NCBI RefSeq assembly: GCF_020782115.1
Contig: NZ_JAJGMW010000003.1
Location: forward strand, 240,872-304,871
Source of the DNA: Leeuwenhoekiella parthenopeia
GTDB taxonomy: Bacteria > Bacteroidota > Bacteroidia > Flavobacteriales > Flavobacteriaceae
Length of the DNA: 64,000 bases
Direction: 5' to 3'
The notes beneath the pieces were generated by a model that had not been told where the DNA came from, did not search any database, and worked only from the letters and a program-made list of their open reading frames with translations. Below, one piece after another: positions 44,212 to 53,400 of the stretch. The position numbers and the translations under genes are program-made. Within the stretch, counting starts at the first letter, position 1; every line of letters starts with the position of its first letter.

Positions 44212-44781
44212 ATGAAACATATAGTAATTTTTGCCTCAGGAAGCGGGACCAATGCCCAGCGCATCATAGAATACTTTAATGATCGCGACGATGCACAGGT
44301 CGTTTTGGTGCTTAGTAATAAACCCACAGCGCAGGTGCTTCAACGTGCCGGCAAACTCAAGGTAAGTGCCTTTAGTTTTAATCGCACAGCTTTCTACGAA
44401 AGCGACCAGGTTTTAAACCTGCTTGAACAAAACAGACCTGATCTTATCGTTTTAGCGGGCTTTTTATGGCTGATGCCCAAAAAAATCATCGCAACATTCT
44501 CCGGAAAAATTCTAAATATTCATCCTGCCCTGCTTCCGGCGTATGGTGGTAAAGGCATGTATGGCTCACACGTTCACGAGGCCGTTGTTGCCGCAGGCGA
44601 AAAAGAATCTGGTATCACCATACACGAAGTCACCGAAGAATACGACAAAGGCAGCATCCTGTTTCAGGCTAAAACACAACTTACACCAAACGAAACCCCC
44701 GAAAGCCTTGCTGCGAAGATTCATGAATTGGAATACGAGCATTTTCCGCAGGTGATCGAAACGTTTTTGAATAAAAAGTAA
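44212..44781 (+). CDS. purN: Phosphoribosylglycinamide formyltransferase
   Basis: 189 aa from ATG 44212. The frame opens 9 codons earlier, but FASGSGTNAQRI must lie right at the N-terminus. Catalytic Asn/His are in NIHPALLPAYGGKGMYG and Asp in EEYDKGSILF. It transfers the formyl group of 10-formyl-THF to GAR, step 3 of purine synthesis. It stands alone, divergent from acpP; the purF-type gene lies 2 kb downstream. Confidence 0.96.
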   Translation: MKHIVIFASGSGTNAQRIIEYFNDRDDAQVVLVLSNKPTAQVLQRAGKLKVSAFSFNRTAFYESDQVLNLLEQNRPDLIVLAGFLWLMPKKIIATFSGKILNIHPALLPAYGGKGMYGSHVHEAVVAAGEKESGITIHEVTEEYDKGSILFQAKTQLTPNETPESLAAKIHELEYEHFPQVIETFLNKK

Positions 44782-44796
44782 AGCAGCACATTTTGA

Positions 44797-44817
44797 GCTT
44801 TTCGCTTTGCGGGAAAG
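44797..44817 (+). repeat. TTTTCGCTTTGCG palindrome-family copy after purN
   Basis: Core CTTTTCGCTTTGCGGGAAAG, 16 bp after the purN stop; the only intergenic member of the family seen here. Confidence 0.5.
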
Positions 44818-44852
44818 TAGAAAGCATCAAAAAAGCAGATTTAAGTGATGGT

Positions 44853-44886
44853 ATTTCCACCGAAGCCTGTGCTGAGGAATCGAAGT
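44853..44886 (+). repeat. 34-bp intergenic repeat, copy 1
   Basis: Contains CCGAAGCCTGTGCTGAGG followed by AATCGAAGT. It recurs at 44931-44964 with a single A/G difference. Similar pieces of interspersed repeats are common in Bacteroidota. Confidence 0.75.
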
Positions 44887-44930
44887 GGGCGGAAGAAAAG
44901 TTCAAAAAACAGCTGTGCTTGCAGTAAAAG

Positions 44931-44964
44931 ATTTCCGCCGAAGCCTGTGCTGAGGAATCGAAGT
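44931..44964 (+). repeat. 34-bp intergenic repeat, copy 2
   Basis: Same orientation as 44853-44886, 78 bp apart, one mismatch; between purN and the RNase H1 gene. Confidence 0.75.
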
Positions 44965-44989
44965 ACGGAAATGAAAGAAAGAATTATCT

Positions 44990-45625
44990 ATGGGTAAGAA
45001 AGAAAAGTTTTACGTTGTTTGGCAGGGCAAAAAGCCGGGTATTTATACCACATGGAAAGATTGCAAGGCTATGATAGACGGGTATGCCGGAGCTCAGTAC
45101 AAATCATTTTCCAGTTTTCCGGAGGCCAAAGCAGCCTATAACAAAGATTATAATGACGTAAAAGGAAGTTCGAAATCCAAGAAAGTACTTTCCGCTACCG
45201 AAAAGGAAAAATATGGAGAACCTAATTTGTATTCTATCGCTGTAGATGCGGCCAGCTCAGGCAATCCCGGCAAAATGGAATACCGAGGGGTTGATACGCA
45301 GACCGGAAAACAGCTTTTTCATCAGGGGCCATTTATGCAGGGCACTAATAATATTGGTGAGTTTTTGGCACTGGTACACGGGCTTGCCTATCTCAAGAAA
45401 AAAAACAGCGACCGTATTATTTATTCTGATTCCCGCATTGCTATAGGCTGGGTAAAAAAGAAGAAGTGCAATACCAAGCTCACCGAAAATTCTAAAAACA
45501 AAGACGTTTACGATTTGGTACGCCGTGCAGAGCTTTGGCTTCAAAACAATACCTATAAAACGGTAATCGTAAAATGGGAAACTAAAGCCTGGGGTGAAAT
45601 TCCTGCAGACTTTGGTCGTAAATAA
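44990..45625 (+). CDS. rnhA: Ribonuclease H1 with N-terminal viroplasmin-like domain
   Basis: 211 aa. Residues about 5-48 form the hybrid-binding (caulimovirus viroplasmin) domain: FYVVWQGKKPGIYTTWKDCKAMIDGY and YKSFSSFPEAKAAY. After a charged linker, the RNase H fold carries acidic residues in VDAASSGNPG (Asp), NIGEFLALVHGL (Glu) and IYSDSRIAIGW (Asp). It removes RNA from RNA-DNA hybrids. This two-domain form is eukaryotic-like but widespread in Bacteroidota. Note the small domain SGNPGKMEYRG replacing the usual NPGPGG loop. Confidence 0.92.
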   Translation: MGKKEKFYVVWQGKKPGIYTTWKDCKAMIDGYAGAQYKSFSSFPEAKAAYNKDYNDVKGSSKSKKVLSATEKEKYGEPNLYSIAVDAASSGNPGKMEYRGVDTQTGKQLFHQGPFMQGTNNIGEFLALVHGLAYLKKKNSDRIIYSDSRIAIGWVKKKKCNTKLTENSKNKDVYDLVRRAELWLQNNTYKTVIVKWETKAWGEIPADFGRK

Positions 45626-45736
45626 CCTGCTCAGAGTATCTTTTTGAGCCCTCAATCCCCACCGAACCTGTTGTCTTACAACGTATCAAGTTATTGATCC
45701 GATCTTGAGGTAAGTTTAACGTCTATCTACCGACCA

Positions 45737-45771
45737 TTGTTTACGAAAGCGCAAGCAAAACTGTATATTTG
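45737..45771 (+). promoter_or_regulatory. Candidate promoter of the PfkB-family kinase gene
   Basis: TTG (45737-45739), 24 bp, then TATATTTG (45764-45771), 14 bp before the ATG. The -7 box is excellent; the spacing is one base above the usual 17-23. Confidence 0.5.
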
Positions 45772-45785
45772 CAAAAAATTTTTTA

Positions 45786-46709
45786 ATGCAAAAAATGGTA
45801 ATTGTAGGCACCTGTGCCTTTGATGAGATCGAATCCCCTTTTGGAAAAACCGGAAAAATTCTGGGTGGTGCGGGTACCTTTATTGGTCTGGCTGCCTCAA
45901 ATTTTGAAGTCGACCAGGCTATTGTGTCTGTTGTTGGTTCTGATTTTCCGCAGGAATATATCGACCTCTTAAAAAACAGAGGCATCAATATGGAAGGGCT
46001 TGAAGTGGTTAAAGACGGAAAGACCTTTTTCTGGAAAGGCCGCTATCACAATGACCTCAATTCACGAGATACCTTAATTACCGAACTTAATACGCTTGCA
46101 GATTTTAATCCCGTGGTGCCCGAAGCCTACCGCGATGCTGAAGTGGTGGTATTGGGTAATTTGCACCCGCTGGTTCAGCTTTCGGTTTTAGAACAAATGA
46201 ACCAAAAGCCCAGGCTTGCCATTCTGGACACCATGAATTTCTGGATGGATAGTGCTCTGGAAGATCTTAAAAAAGTAATTGCACGCGTAGATGTGATTAC
46301 CATAAATGATGAAGAAGCCCGTCAATTGAGCGGGGAATATTCTCTGGTTGTCGCTGCGCAAAAGATTTCGGCAATGGGCCCGCGCTATGTGGTGATTAAA
46401 AAAGGAGAGCACGGCGCTTTATTATTTGAAGGCGAAAAAATCTTCTTTGCACCCGCTCTTCCCCTGGAGGAAGTTTTTGACCCTACCGGAGCAGGCGACA
46501 CCTTTGCAGGTGGCTTTGCAGGCTATTTAGCCAGTACCGGGGATTATTCTTTTGAAAATATGAAGCGTGCGATCATTCACGGCTCCAATCTGGCTTCGTT
46601 CTGTGTAGAGAAGTTTGGCACAGAACGTATGCAGCAGCTTAGGCCCGAAGAAATCGAGACACGCCTGCAAAAATTTAAAGCCTTAACGCAATTTAATTTA
46701 GACCTATAA
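45786..46709 (+). CDS. PfkB-family carbohydrate/nucleoside kinase
   Basis: 307 aa. The second PfkB signature is complete: DPTGAGDTFAGGF (about residues 233-245) with the anion hole GAGD and catalytic Asp. The N-terminal GGAGTFIGLAASNF segment matches the substrate lid side, and YVVIKKGEHGALL is the conserved strand. It is a cytoplasmic ATP-dependent kinase; ribokinase, adenosine kinase and fructokinase are all possible. Its place directly before a purF-type gene and near purN makes a nucleoside/ribose substrate attractive, but that is inference. Confidence 0.88.
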   Translation: MQKMVIVGTCAFDEIESPFGKTGKILGGAGTFIGLAASNFEVDQAIVSVVGSDFPQEYIDLLKNRGINMEGLEVVKDGKTFFWKGRYHNDLNSRDTLITELNTLADFNPVVPEAYRDAEVVVLGNLHPLVQLSVLEQMNQKPRLAILDTMNFWMDSALEDLKKVIARVDVITINDEEARQLSGEYSLVVAAQKISAMGPRYVVIKKGEHGALLFEGEKIFFAPALPLEEVFDPTGAGDTFAGGFAGYLASTGDYSFENMKRAIIHGSNLASFCVEKFGTERMQQLRPEEIETRLQKFKALTQFNLDL

Positions 46710-46715
46710 AAACCC

Positions 46716-46743
46716 GCGCCCTCTTCTTAACTGAAGGGGGCGC
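46716..46743. repeat. GC-rich perfect hairpin between PfkB kinase and purF genes
   Basis: GCGCCCTCTTC (46716-46726) pairs with GAAGGGGGCGC (46733-46743), one G-U, loop of 6. No T run follows on the plus strand; on the minus strand a TTTT lies beyond. Its C/G-block makeup resembles the element at 7294. It may be an interspersed repeat rather than a classical terminator. Confidence 0.6.
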
Positions 46744-46760
46744 AAACATTACAACAAGCT

Positions 46761-48659
46761 ATGAGTGATGCCATTAAGCACGAATGCGGAATTTCATTAA
46801 TACGCCTCCTAAAACCCCTCGAATATTACAAGGAAAAATACGGGACCGCATTTTATGGAGTAAATAAAATGTACCTGATGATGGAAAAGCAGCACAACCG
46901 CGGTCAGGACGGTGCGGGCTTTGCCAGCATAAAGCTCAATATGGCTCCGGGTGAGCGATACATAAGCAGACAACGTTCTGTCGCCCAGCAGCCCATACAG
47001 GATATTTTCGCTCAGATAAACACCCGTATCAATGAGGTGATGCGCGAAAATCCCGAATATGCAGACGATGTAGCGCTGCAGAAAAAACACGTACCCTACA
47101 TTGGCGAGTTGCTATTGGGTCACGTACGTTATGGTACTTTCGGTAAAAACAGTGTTGAGAGTGTTCACCCGTTTTTAAGACAAAACAACTGGATGCACCG
47201 CAACCTTATCGTTGCCGGTAACTTTAATATGACCAATGTTTTTCAGCTTTTTAATAAGCTGGTTGAACTGGGTCAGCATCCTAAAGAAAAAGCAGACACC
47301 ATCACCGTGATGGAAAAAATAGGTCACTTTCTGGATGATGCGGTTGCAAAAGTTTACAAAAAGCTCAAAAAGGAAGGTTATTCCAAATTTGAAGCCTCAC
47401 CACAAATCGCAGAGCGTCTTAATGTGGCCAAAATTCTGAAAAAAGCATCAAGAGACTGGGATGGGGGTTACGCTATGGCCGGTCTTCTGGGACACGGTGA
47501 TTCATTTGTATTGCGCGATCCTTCAGGGATACGCCCCGCATATTATTATAAGGATGACGAAGTGGTGGTGATCGCCAGTGAGCGACCCGTTATTCAAACG
47601 GTTTTCAATGCTAAATTTGAAGACGTGCACGAGCTTGACCCCGGTCACGCGATGATCATTAAAAAAAGTGGCTCTACGTCTATCGAAAAAATTCAGGAAC
47701 CCCACGAACGTAAAGCCTGCTCTTTTGAGCGCATCTATTTTTCGAGAGGAAGCGATGCTGAGATTTATCAGGAACGAAAGGAACTGGGACGTTTGCTCAT
47801 GCCCGAAGTGCTGAAGCACATTGATCACGATACGCAAAACACCGTGTTCAGCTATATTCCTAACACCGCCGAAACTTCGTTTTACGGTATGGTTGAGGCT
47901 GCACAGGCAGAGCTCGATAAGCAAAAGGCAGACGAGATTTTGGCGCGCAGAAACGAACTCGACAAAGCCGGACTCGAAGAAATTCTGTCTAAAAAATTAC
48001 GCACCGAGAAGATTGCGATTAAAGATGTAAAACTGCGCACCTTCATTACCGAAGACAGCAGCCGGGACGATCTGGTTGCCCACGTATATGACGTGACTTA
48101 TGGTGTGGTTAAAGAAACTGATAATCTGGTTATCATAGACGACAGTATTGTACGCGGAACGACCTTAAAGAAGAGCATTATCAAAATGCTTTCGCGACTC
48201 AATCCTAAAAAGATTGTGGTGGTCTCTTCTGCTCCGCAAATACGTTACCCGGATTGCTACGGAATCGATATGGCCAAACTACAGGACTTTATTGCCTTTA
48301 GAGCAGCTGTAGACTTACTTAAAGAACATGGTAAGGAACACATTATTGATGATGTTTATCAAAAATGCCTGAGTCAGGTTGACTTTGAAGATAAAGAAGT
48401 AATCAATTATGTAAAAGAAGTGTATGAGCCCTTTACAGACGAACAAATCTCTGAAAAGATTGCTCAGTTACTAAAAGACGAAACTATAAAACCAGAGGTA
48501 AGTGTTATTTATCAAAAAGTTGACAATTTGCACAAGGCGTGTCCTAAAAATCTGGGAGACTGGTACTTCACAGGTAATTACCCTACCGTTGGTGGTAATC
48601 GTGTGGTAAACCGTGCTTTTATCAATTATGTAGAAGGAAATTTAAAAAGAGCGTATTAA
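46761..48659 (+). CDS. purF: Amidophosphoribosyltransferase family protein (PurF-like)
   Basis: 632 aa, about 130 longer than the E. coli enzyme. The N-terminal Ntn glutaminase has its Cys at position 9 (KHECGIS), so an eight-residue leader must be removed. NRGQDGAGFAS and HVRYGT follow. The phosphoribosyltransferase PRPP loop is IIDDSIVRGTT near residue 459. The additional length lies within and after the PRTase domain. It makes phosphoribosylamine from PRPP and glutamine, the committing step of purine synthesis. Bacteroidota often carry two purF-type genes; this could be the longer paralog. Terminator 127 bp downstream. Confidence 0.85.
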   Translation: MSDAIKHECGISLIRLLKPLEYYKEKYGTAFYGVNKMYLMMEKQHNRGQDGAGFASIKLNMAPGERYISRQRSVAQQPIQDIFAQINTRINEVMRENPEYADDVALQKKHVPYIGELLLGHVRYGTFGKNSVESVHPFLRQNNWMHRNLIVAGNFNMTNVFQLFNKLVELGQHPKEKADTITVMEKIGHFLDDAVAKVYKKLKKEGYSKFEASPQIAERLNVAKILKKASRDWDGGYAMAGLLGHGDSFVLRDPSGIRPAYYYKDDEVVVIASERPVIQTVFNAKFEDVHELDPGHAMIIKKSGSTSIEKIQEPHERKACSFERIYFSRGSDAEIYQERKELGRLLMPEVLKHIDHDTQNTVFSYIPNTAETSFYGMVEAAQAELDKQKADEILARRNELDKAGLEEILSKKLRTEKIAIKDVKLRTFITEDSSRDDLVAHVYDVTYGVVKETDNLVIIDDSIVRGTTLKKSIIKMLSRLNPKKIVVVSSAPQIRYPDCYGIDMAKLQDFIAFRAAVDLLKEHGKEHIIDDVYQKCLSQVDFEDKEVINYVKEVYEPFTDEQISEKIAQLLKDETIKPEVSVIYQKVDNLHKACPKNLGDWYFTGNYPTVGGNRVVNRAFINYVEGNLKRAY

Positions 48660-48785
48660 AAACACTCTTCAACTGATAATAACGCATTTGGTCTAAAAGT
48701 TTTGGTAGCTAGACCATCATTGTAATACTTTAGTACCTGCCATAACATAAGTAGGTTAAGTTCATGGTAGATTTGGGGCAAAAAA

Positions 48786-48808
48786 GGTGGATTCATTCCA
48801 CCTTTTTT
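48786..48808 (+). terminator. Terminator of purF
   Basis: GGTGGA (48786-48791), loop TTCAT, TCCACC (48797-48802), followed by TTTTTT. The falling arm and T run are also the start of the first 138-bp repeat unit. Confidence 0.82.
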
Positions 48809-49385
48809 ATTTGCACCAAATCGGGGTGGCGAGCTTACCACGACTGTATTTAGGATTAAAAAGCCCCTAAGAAAGCTCCTGAAAACCAAAAACACTAACA
48901 CAAGGCAGCGAGCCGTTTCCCACTCCTATATTCTTCCACCTTTTTTATTTGCACCAAATCGGGGTGGCGAGCTTACCACGACTGTATTTAGGATTGAAAT
49001 GCCCAGAAGAATACTCCTGAAAACCAAAAACACCAACACAAGGCAGCGAGCCGTTTCCCACTCTTATATTCTTCCACATTTTTAGTTGCACCAAATCGGG
49101 GTGGCGAGCTTACCACGACTGTATTTAGGATTAAAAAGCCCCTAAGAAAGCTCCTGAAAACCAAAAACACTAACACAAGGCAGCGAGCCGTTTCCTACTC
49201 CTATATTCTTCCACCTTTTTTATTTGTACCAAACCGGGGTGGCGAGCTTACCACGACTGTATTTAGGATTAAAAAGCCCCTAAGAAAGCTCCTGAAAACC
49301 AAAAACACTAACACAAGGCAGCGAGCCGTTTCCCACTCTTAAATTCTTCCACCTTTTTTAGTTGCACCAAATCGGGGTGGCGAGC
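48796..49385. repeat. ~138-bp tandem repeat array, four full units plus a 39-bp partial
   Basis: Unit starts: 48796, 48934, 49072 (137 bp), 49209, and partial 49347-49385. Units 1, 3 and 4 are nearly identical; unit 2 has a variant middle section (48994-49009) and unit 3 a shortened start. Each opens TTCCACCTTTTTTA, the terminator arm, and contains GGTGGCGAGCTTACCAC, which can fold as GTGG/CCAC. Minus-strand reading frames repeating MLVFLVFRSFLRG-type peptides run through units but have no start signal or conservation of coding character. The function is unknown. Confidence 0.9.
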
Positions 49386-49517
49386 AAAACGAAATTTTAA
49401 TAAGCCCCTTTAATCTCTATCCAAATACGAATCAAGACGGCTACTCCTAGTAAGAGCGGGCTGTTTCCTAATTGCTGATTTTTTCAACTTTTAGAGGTTG
49501 GTTCCCGATTTTAAAAA
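49386..49517. other. Unassigned spacer after the repeat array
   Basis: About 130 bp between the truncated fifth unit and the RNA candidate. I see no gene and only fragments of diverged unit sequence (AAGCCCCTT, CGGGCTGTTTCC). Confidence 0.5.
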
Positions 49518-49627
49518 TGCGTGAGGGATAGTAGCGGAAATCCCGCAGCCCTTTTGAGGGGCGAGGAATTGCAGCGCATAGCCTGCCTTTACCGGCAGGC
49601 AGGCCCGACCTGAAAGGGCACGCCCCA
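49518..49627 (+). ncRNA. Structured RNA candidate resembling the Flavo-1 motif
   Basis: A closed set of stems: GCGTG (49519-49523) with CACGC (49619-49623) encloses the whole; GGGAT (49525-49529) with ATCCC (49540-49544); GCCC/GGGC around 49548-49562; a strong CCTGCC...GGCAGG hairpin (49582-49599); and GCCC (49603-49606) with GGGC (49616-49619), which competes for one base with the closing stem. The words GGGATAGTAGCGGAAATCCC and AAAGGGCACGCCC are, from memory, typical of Rfam Flavo-1-type RNAs of flavobacteria. The assignment to that family is from recall and unproven. Confidence 0.5.
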
Positions 49628-49660
49628 TTTAGAATAAACTATCCTTAAAATTTGACATAA

Positions 49661-49688
49661 AAAAACCCGGTCATTAAACCGGGTTTTT
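49661..49688. terminator. Terminator of sodA (bidirectional)
   Basis: AAAACCCGGT pairs with ACCGGGTTTT around CATTAA. T runs on both strands; it serves the minus-strand sodA and may also end an RNA from the left. Confidence 0.88.
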
Positions 49689-49706
49689 AAAATCAGTTAG
49701 TTCTGA

Positions 49707-50315
49707 TTATTTATTTTGTGCATAACGACTAGAAACTTCTTTCCAGTTGATTACGTTAAAAAAAGCATCGATATATTCCGGACGCTTGTTTTGGTATTTT
49801 AAATAATATGCGTGTTCCCAAACATCAAGTCCAAGAATTGGAGTTCCTCCACAACCTACACCCGGCATAAGTGGGTTATCCTGGTTTGGGGTAGAACATA
49901 CTTCTACTTTTCCTCCTTCATGAACACACAACCATGCCCATCCTGAACCGAATTGTCCACCGGCTGCAGTTGAGAATTTGTCCTTGAAAGATTCAAATGA
50001 ACCAAAAGCCGAATTAATCGCCTCTGCAAGTTCGCCACTTGGCTCACCTCCACCATCAGGAGACATTACTTCCCAAAATAGGCTGTGATTGTAAAAACCA
50101 CCACCATTGTTACGTACTGCGCTGTTAGACATATCCAGATTGATCAGGATGTTCTCAATGGTTTTGCCCTCTAGATCTGTACCTTCAATAGCAGCATTAA
50201 GTTTGCTGGTATACCCGGCGTGGTGTTTATCGTGGTGAATTTCCATGGTTTGAGCATCAATATGAGGCTCTAATGCATCTTTGGCATATTTTAATTTCGG
50301 AAGTTGAAATGACAT
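49707..50315 (-). CDS. sodA: Superoxide dismutase (Mn/Fe)
   Basis: 202 aa from ATG 50315 ([20 protein letters not shown]); the frame opens 24 codons upstream but the family starts here. Metal ligands: His27 region ([11 protein letters not shown]), His in FYNHSLFW, and Asp/His in LDVWEHAYY. The [10 protein letters not shown] segment is typical. It converts superoxide to peroxide and oxygen in the cytoplasm. Metal choice (Mn or Fe) is not decided by visible residues with certainty. It has its own terminator and a TAnnTTTG box. Confidence 0.96.
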   Translation of the reverse strand: MSFQLPKLKYAKDALEPHIDAQTMEIHHDKHHAGYTSKLNAAIEGTDLEGKTIENILINLDMSNSAVRNNGGGFYNHSLFWEVMSPDGGGEPSGELAEAINSAFGSFESFKDKFSTAAGGQFGSGWAWLCVHEGGKVEVCSTPNQDNPLMPGVGCGGTPILGLDVWEHAYYLKYQNKRPEYIDAFFNVINWKEVSSRYAQNK

Positions 50316-50350
50316 ATCTGTGATTTTTTCGTTAATATATAGTTCTTCAT

Positions 50351-50358
50351 CAAAGATA
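50351..50358 (-). promoter_or_regulatory. -7 box of the sodA promoter
   Basis: TATCTTTG on the minus strand, 35 bp before the sodA start, fits TAnnTTTG. The -33 element is weak. Confidence 0.5.
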
Positions 50359-50476
50359 ACAATAACAGCAGGGTATCGAAAGTTCACGATGTTATAATAC
50401 TCTTAAGGTTTAGATGATTATAGGCTATAACGTTTATTTGAGTTGCTTTGCCTGCCAGAATTAGTATCTTCATCCT

Positions 50477-53400
50477 ATGGAAAATGAAGCAGCCTTTTTA
50501 ATCTACAATGCTTCGGCAGGTGCCGGAAAAACATTTACACTCGTTAAGAATTATCTGGTGATTCTGTTTAAAAGCTCTAATGAGTTTAAGTACCGGCGTA
50601 TTTTGGCCATTACGTTTACAAATAAGGCGGTAGCCGAAATGAAGACCCGTATAGTAGAAAGCCTTCAGGAATTTAGTGAAGATTCGATTCTTAAAAGTCC
50701 TACTCCACTTTTGCTGGCTGTCGAAGAAGAAACCGGCCTGGAGCGTCAGGTTATTCAGAAGAAAGCCAAACGCCTGCTAAAAAATATCATTCAGGATTTT
50801 GCCTCTTTTGACGTGGTAACCATAGATACCTTTACCCACCGCATCATCAGAACCTTTGCTTACGATTTAAAAATTCCTCAAAACTTTGAAGTCGAACTTA
50901 ATACACAAGAGGTGCTTGAGCAGGCTGTAGACCGGCTTATCGATAAAACGGGTAGTGACGCCCAGATCACTGCTATCCTTATCGATTATGCTCTTGAAAA
51001 AACCGATGATGATAAAAGCTGGGACATCACCAGGGACTTCTATGAAATCAGCAAATTACTGCTTCGCGAAAACGACCTCAATTATCTAAAACTGCTGGAG
51101 TCTAAAAGTCTGGAAGATTTTACGGCATTAAAGAAAAGCATTCACAAAAAACTAAGAGGCCTGGAAGAAAAAATAAGCAGCTCTGCGCAGGCAATGCTTG
51201 ATTTTTTCTCGGGGGAAGGTCTGGAAGACGCGCATTTTACCCGAAAATCCCTGCCTAATGCCTTGCACAAACTGGCTTCAGGGGATCTATCCATAAATTT
51301 AAATACCAATTGGGTGCAGAATTTAGGGAATGAACCTTTGTATACTAAAACTCAGAAAGAACCCATCAAAGCTATTTTAGATGGAATAAGCGGTGAAATC
51401 GCTTCGCGTTTTAACATCATTAAATCCTACATTCTGGAGTATGGCCTAAATACCGAAATTTATAAGAAAATCACCCAACTTTCGGTTCTACAGGCTATAA
51501 ACAAAGAAGTTCAGCAAATAAAGGAAGAAAATAATCTCGTGCTGATTTCAGATTTCAATCAGCTTATAAACAGCCAGATCATCAATCAGCCTACTCCTTT
51601 TATCTATGAACGTTTGGGCGAGCGTTACGAGAATTATTTCATTGACGAGTTTCAGGACACCTCTCGCCTGCAATGGCAAAATTTAATTCCGCTTATTGAC
51701 AATGCTATAAGTACCTATACTCAGGAAGAAAATTTGAACAGTCTGATGCTGGTAGGCGATCCCAAACAAGCCATTTACCGCTGGCGTGGTGGTGACGCCG
51801 ACCAGTTTATTGCATTGGCCGGCGGAGTGAATCCTTTTCAGAATGAAAACAAAAACGTGTACAATCTTCCGCGTAATTACAGGAGTTATTCTGAAATCAT
51901 CACATTCAATAATGCATTTTTCACAGAGATCGCCGGTGTTTTTGAAAACCCGGATTACAATGCGATCTACAAAACCGGAAACGCCCAGGAGCTCAATTCA
52001 CGCTCAGGAGGATATGTTACTCTTACATTTGTAGAGAGTGGTGTAAAAGCCGACACCACTCCACGTTATCTGGAAGAGGTAGTAAAAACCATCCGCTCCT
52101 GTACCGAAAATGGATTTAAACTTCGGGATTTGTGTATTCTGGTTAGAAGGAATAGTGAGGGAATTGAAATTGCTCAAAAACTTCAGGAAGAAAACATCGC
52201 GGTGATTTCAAGCGAAAGCCTGCTGCTTGCTCAGGCTCCCGAAGTGGTTTTTATGGCAGATTTGCTGCATTATATCGTAGAGCCACAGTCTAAAGCCATT
52301 GCGATTAAACTTTTAGAATATATAGCGGCGCATAATTATGATCTTACCGATACGCACGGCTTCTTTTCCAAGTATTTGGAATTTAATGGTCAGGCTCTTT
52401 TTGATGCTGTTCTCCCCAAAGATTCCGGCTTTGATTTAAACTTTTGCAGTTCATTACCCTTATACGAATCAGCCGAATATATAGTGAGATCCTTTGGCCT
52501 TAACAATCGCGGCGGGGCTTACATTCAGTTCTTTTTAGATGCTATTTTCGATTTTTCTCAAAAACATTTGGGTGGCCTTCCCGAATTTCTGCACTGGTGG
52601 GAACTTAGAAAAGACCGGTTGAGCATCAGCACCCCTTCAAAATCTGAAGCGGTACAGATTATGACCATACATAAATCCAAAGGACTTGAATTTCCGGTGG
52701 TCATCTACCCTTTTGCAGATACAGAACTGTATCCCAATAACTCCGATAATTACAACTGGTACCTGCCCCATAAAGACGAATTTGACGGCTTTGATGCGTT
52801 GCTGATTAATCAAAACAGCAAACTAAAGGATTTTAATGAGCAAACCGCCCGTTTGTACGAAAGCAGGCGCAGTGAACAGCAGTTAGACAGTTTAAATATA
52901 TTATACGTTGCACTTACGCGAAGTATCGAGCAATTACACATACTAAGTACTCAGCCTAAAAACCCGGGCCAGGCAAATACCTTTGCAGATCTTTTGTATA
53001 CTTATGCAGCTGCTCAGACTGCGTTTGATTCTGAAAAGAACCATCTGGCATTGGGCAGTCCCGCACGAATTTCAAATGGAATTGAGCAGGAAAGTCGGGC
53101 TCAGGAACTAAAGTTGATTTCTTCGGCAAAGGAAGATCACAGTATAGCTATGGTGATTCAGGATTTAGATATCAGGGAGTCTCCGCGTGCTGCAGCTATT
53201 GATTACGGTAATATCATTCATAATTTACTTTCACAAATTGATTTTCCGAAAGATGTGTCTCTCGCCTTAAAAAAGGCTCAGGTTAAGGGAATTTTACCCG
53301 CAGAGGTTGTACCCGAACTAAAAGACCAGCTTTATACGCTTATCAGTACCCTGCAAGCCAAAGGCTATTTTAATACCCAACATCTCATTTTAAACGAAAG

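Noticed and set aside
46716..46743. Rho-independent terminator of the PfkB kinase gene
   Set aside because: Strong stem but no T run downstream on the plus strand, so it is listed as a palindromic repeat.
48656..49176. Minus-strand reading frames repeating MLVFLVFRSFLRG-type peptides
   Set aside because: They read through the 138-bp tandem repeat, so the peptide repeats follow from the DNA repeat. No promoter, and codon pattern is not coding.
48796..49385. CRISPR array
   Set aside because: The repeated unit is ~138 bp with no short repeat-spacer alternation and no cas genes nearby.
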